Under the pieces are notes generated by a model, which worked only from the letters and a program-made list of their open reading frames with translations, had not been told where the DNA came from and did no database searches. From Cunninghamia lanceolata (lineage: Eukaryota > Streptophyta > Pinopsida > Cupressales > Cupressaceae), in assembly GCA_027924645.1 (NCBI GenBank), contig BSBN01000495.1, forward strand, positions 1,736,001 through 1,800,000: a stretch of 64,000 nucleotides of DNA, read 5' to 3'. This document shows positions 60,371 to 64,000 of the stretch, piece after piece (positions within the stretch are counted from its first letter, which is position 1; each line of letters opens with the position of its first letter). A program made the translations under genes and the position numbers.

Positions 60371-62225
60371 TTGTAAATTGTATGTCTCCATTGTAGTTTG
60401 TAATGATTAAGGGGGATACATAATTATAATTTTTCATCCTCTCTTTTCACATTTACTAATATGAATGTAATAAGGGTTTGATGTATGTGTGTCAACATAT
60501 AATACATTGCAAATATTTTATAATGGTTTCTCCTTTATTTCATGTGGCTTATTGAAGTTTTGAAATGGATTATTAAGTATGTCAATTTACATGTGGTATT
60601 TTTTTATTTGTATGTGGATGCACATTTGGTTCCATTGATGTTTTGTTGGACATATCTCCCTCTCCCTTGTAGTTCATGACTTTGTTTCCTAATGAAGTAG
60701 GCGTTGGTCCAAATTGGTGAGAGATCAAGAACTATTTATTTTATCAATCCTCTATTGTTGTTAGCTATAGGAGTAGTTTAGGTTTCACCATGCTTACATG
60801 ATCCAATATTATAAACTGTGTTATATCCTATGTAATTTTAGAACTATATTATTGTTAGAGGATGATCCTAGTGTGCTTCTCCCTCTTGCCTCATGCATAT
60901 GCAATGTTAAGTGGATTCATCTTCTAGGGAATAGTTTTCTTGCCCTTTGGTATAAGATAAGAGTAGATTATTATCATCCTAATTAAAGGTTTTACAAGAA
61001 CCTAGTTAGTCTTTGACATAGTGACAAATATAGGTGTCAAGCATATATTAGGTATAGCTACTACTCTTTTAATCATGATTCGTCTTAATAGGTTGCATAT
61101 TCTATTGAGTATACCTCTAGGAACACCCTTTTGAGTCTAGTTGAGCTCAATGTGAATGAGAGCATGCCCCTCTCAACAATTAGCATCTAATCACTCATAT
61201 TTTGCTGACAAGTTGATTGATTTACCTTCAAGATCAAAAGTCCCTGGTCTTGATTTAAATTGATCCCTCAAGGAGTGTGAGTAGTGATTTCAAGACACAA
61301 AAACACAAAAAAGTGATCTTGGGAACCAAAAATATCTTTTTTATTCACTTTTGTGTTAGCTTGAAAGGCTAGGTGTGTATGCTCTTTCCTTGCACTGAAA
61401 GGTGACCAAGGAAATATAAAAAAAAACATCTATTATTTTCTTTATTTCTTTTTAGTAAGCCTAACTTGGATTTCACCACCAAGTGGATGACCCGAACCAA
61501 CAAATTCTAATGGGGTATGCAAATTGAGGGGAGAATCAAAAGACTCATCTCAAAGGAAGGCTATCATGTTTGGCACATCCTTATTGTCCACTTGAAGGGA
61601 CAAGTTGAAGCGAGTAGGGATTTGACTTGGACCACATGTTTGTAGATAGCATTCTCATTCATAGACTTTGGCCTCACATACCTTTGGGTATATAGAGAAC
61701 ATCTCCTAGTACACCTTGTTTAGGGTAGAAAAAACCTTTCAACCATATGTACTTGTGATGCACTAGTTAGTGGTTAGTGCCAGGAACTTACACATTGCAT
61801 GCCACTAGAAATGAGATTGTAGGATTTATATTCTCTCCTTTTGCATCATTATATGATCTTGAGAATAAAAAGTGGTTAGTAACTCTTCATGGGCAACACC
61901 TTCTATGCCTAGACAAGACAGTAATGGTGGGATTAAAAATGTGTAGACTTCTACTTGAACAAACTAGATTTGTTGGTGTGTTTGGCATGTCTTGTACTTG
62001 TGTGAAACGTGTGAATCACCCTAAAAATCCAAAACATTTTCAAAATCTTAAAAATCCAAAATTAAACAAGTTTAGAAATCCAAAAGCTCTCTTGAAACCA
62101 AAACTCCACCAACCAAAACAAAAAATTAAGATTCTAAAGTTAAGCATCATTCCTCATTCCATGTCACCCATCCCAAATTGATCTTGCTTTAAGACCTAAT
62201 CCAAATCAATCAATCTCCATAAGGT
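60371..62225. other. unassigned stretch
   Basis: The longest frame is 61777-62181 (134 aa, Lys/Pro/Asn-rich C-terminal half, LKPKLHQPKQKIKILKL); it resembles nothing I know and its composition suggests chance. No RNA or repeat end recognised. Confidence 0.5.
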
Positions 62226-64000
62226 CTCAATTTAGAAACTTAGGATGATGCATCCTATGACATCATAAATTATACCATTGTAACATTTAAATATAATCCG
62301 TACATGTAAATAGGATTCTCTATGGAAGTCCCTCATGAATAAAAATTCATCCATTCATATATTAAAATGAGATCACGAATCAACCATAATTCCATAAATG
62401 AACTTATATTGCATATTTACTCATAAGAGTTGAACTTATTATTATTTCATCATGTGAAGATATACTCGATAGAGATGAAGGTGCAATACATTGTTCATCA
62501 ATAAAGTCCATGCATTCCTCATAAGAATTGAATGAAGTTGCACATTGTTTATCTATTTATATTTTGACTTCTTAGTTACACGCGGCATGCCAACAAATCG
62601 TTAATGTTTAATCATTATTGTTGACCTTCTTAAGATATTGTTCTCTGTTATGTAGGAATCCAATATTGAGACGTAAAATGCAATCCTAATCTCTTCGAGC
62701 AGGTTTAGTCAAACCCTAATTTCTTATTGGCTTTGCAAAAGCCAGCACATAACAATGGATTTACGCAAAGCCCAGGCAAGAGGGACGTGTATTAGTTTGG
62801 TTGATTTATTTTTTTATTTATTGTTTTAAAAGCTCAGGATACAATTTAAAACCAGAATACAGAAAACCAGCAAAGTTCAATTTCAGTTATAGAAGACAGT
62901 AGCAAACGGTTGTAACATGGTAAACAGTAGCCATAACAAAACTAAGTAGTAAGAGTAGCTGTTTCACAAACAGCTGAATCAAAGCAATACACCGCACTTA
63001 AACCTGGCATACAACACTTTTCCTTATAATAGATTACAATGAGAACTAATATTTCAATTGATTTAATAAGGTGCACATTTTAATATAATGGTACCTTAAT
63101 ATATGCTAATTCTTTTTAATTGATATCATTGGTAAAGATTCAACCCAATCGCACACCTTATTGAAAATTGAAACTGATCAAGTTTGAGTGTGTATTAGTT
63201 GATGAGATTTGATTAGTTATAATTTTGTATTTGATTGAATTAATTATTCGATTAGTTTCTTTAGGTATGTAATTGTGATGAATTGAGCTTTTATGTATTA
63301 GTTGGCTACACTTAAGTTTGATTAGCTCAATTGGTCTAGATTGTTATCCCAAGTACTGTATTAGTCCTATAAAAAATAAAATTATTCATAATCAAGCTCC
63401 AAAGTGTTGTAAGCCATTGCAATAAGATTTATAGGGATAAACTAATGTTAATTGTGAACTCGAGTTAACGAATGACTTAATTAGTTTGAAATCTAATACT
63501 TTGGGGTGTATTGAGCCCTAAAGTATGCTATTTTTTTTACAATTGTATTTGACATTCTTAACAAACATAATCAAACTAATTACTTGATTGTCACAATTTG
63601 GTTTATCATTGGCTCTAATTGGAACCTAACATGTACTAAGAGCGTTTAGTTTTTTTTAGTGGTTCTGTTAAGTCTAATTATACACCTAATTGGACTAGTA
63701 AATTGTTTGGTGCAATTAAGTATGAAAGTGGAACTAACAAAGGCACAATAAGCACTAGTTTTTCATTCAACATACAAATGCTACTAATTTTTAGTGTCCC
63801 AAAATTTTAATGCCTAAGTTTGATGTGTTTCACCATAAATACTCTTTCACAATTGTAATCCTGATTTATATACTTTAGAAACATATAAAGTAATACTCTA
63901 TCATAATTAACATCCAAGTAAATGGATATTAATAATAGACTTAAACTTTGGATATTTATATAAAATGTTTATAGACCAAGTGGACTAACTTCTAATCAAT
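62226..64000 (+). repeat. direct duplication, copy 2 (runs off the right edge)
   Basis: Collinear with 6040 to about 7895, same orientation, about 56 kb away. It lacks the 214-base block of copy 1 and has about 140 extra bases (62890-63035) that include the hairpin AGCTGTTTCACAAACAGCT (62957-62975). The window ends about 60 bases before the point equivalent to the LINE insertion at 7954, so whether copy 2 has the LINE cannot be seen. Confidence 0.8.

Noticed and set aside
61777..62181. 134-codon plus-strand ORF
   Set aside because: Lys/Pro/Asn-biased, no motif, no promoter or splice context; likely chance.

Overview
This is a plant nuclear window, most likely from a gymnosperm (probably a conifer). 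It is AT-rich and gene-poor, dominated by nested retrotransposons, and holds one recognisable host gene, whose introns and protein wording suit a gymnosperm 1-aminocyclopropane-1-carboxylate oxidase (ACO). No bacterial, organellar or CRISPR-like signal was seen. All assignments come from reading translations and repeats by eye.

Layout. 1-4.4 kb: pieces of a minus-strand Ty3 element (gag fragments, a Met-type primer site, a probable 1.3 kb LTR) interrupted by a copia-type LTR. 4.4-6.0 kb: unassigned. 6.04-7.95 kb: copy 1 of a direct duplication whose copy 2 runs from 62.2 kb off the right edge. 7.955-16.151 kb: an almost full-length LINE with a 15-bp target duplication, broken by a 1,075-bp solo LTR in ORF1 and decayed by many stops, yet carrying an intact 232-codon ORF after its RNase H. 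16.2-20.3 kb: unassigned. 20.34-22.09 kb: ACO gene with promoter. 22.57-23.94 kb: solo LTR inside a tRNA-like (SINE-like) sequence.

24.5-48.9 kb is a nest. Three copies (A, B, C) of the 3' part of a small non-autonomous LTR element are present; B and C form a palindrome with arms of about 1.7 kb and a loop of about 13 bp. Copy A is split by a 2,819-bp solo LTR. Copy C belongs to an element that spans 30.354-48.869 kb and contains an 11,464-bp Ty3 element of Tat type (32172-43635) and a 3,778-bp solo LTR (45069-48846). The Ty3 element has two RNase H domains: an archaeal-type one upstream of RT that keeps its catalytic residues, and the native one after RT that has lost them.

49.4-54.8 kb: gag remnants of a second Arg-primed Ty3 element, in both orientations, with a long LTR. 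55.45-58.85 kb: a LINE-derived retroposon with a DUF4283 ORF1, no endonuclease or RT, coding minisatellites, a 22-bp target duplication and another solo LTR. 58.9-62.2 kb: unassigned, with a 130-bp tandem duplication. 62.2-64 kb: duplication copy 2.

Only ACO is likely to serve the host (ethylene synthesis). Even there, exon 2 needs either a very short intron or a frameshift, so its activity is uncertain. The rest records successive insertions, with five solo LTRs flanked by exact 5-bp duplications.
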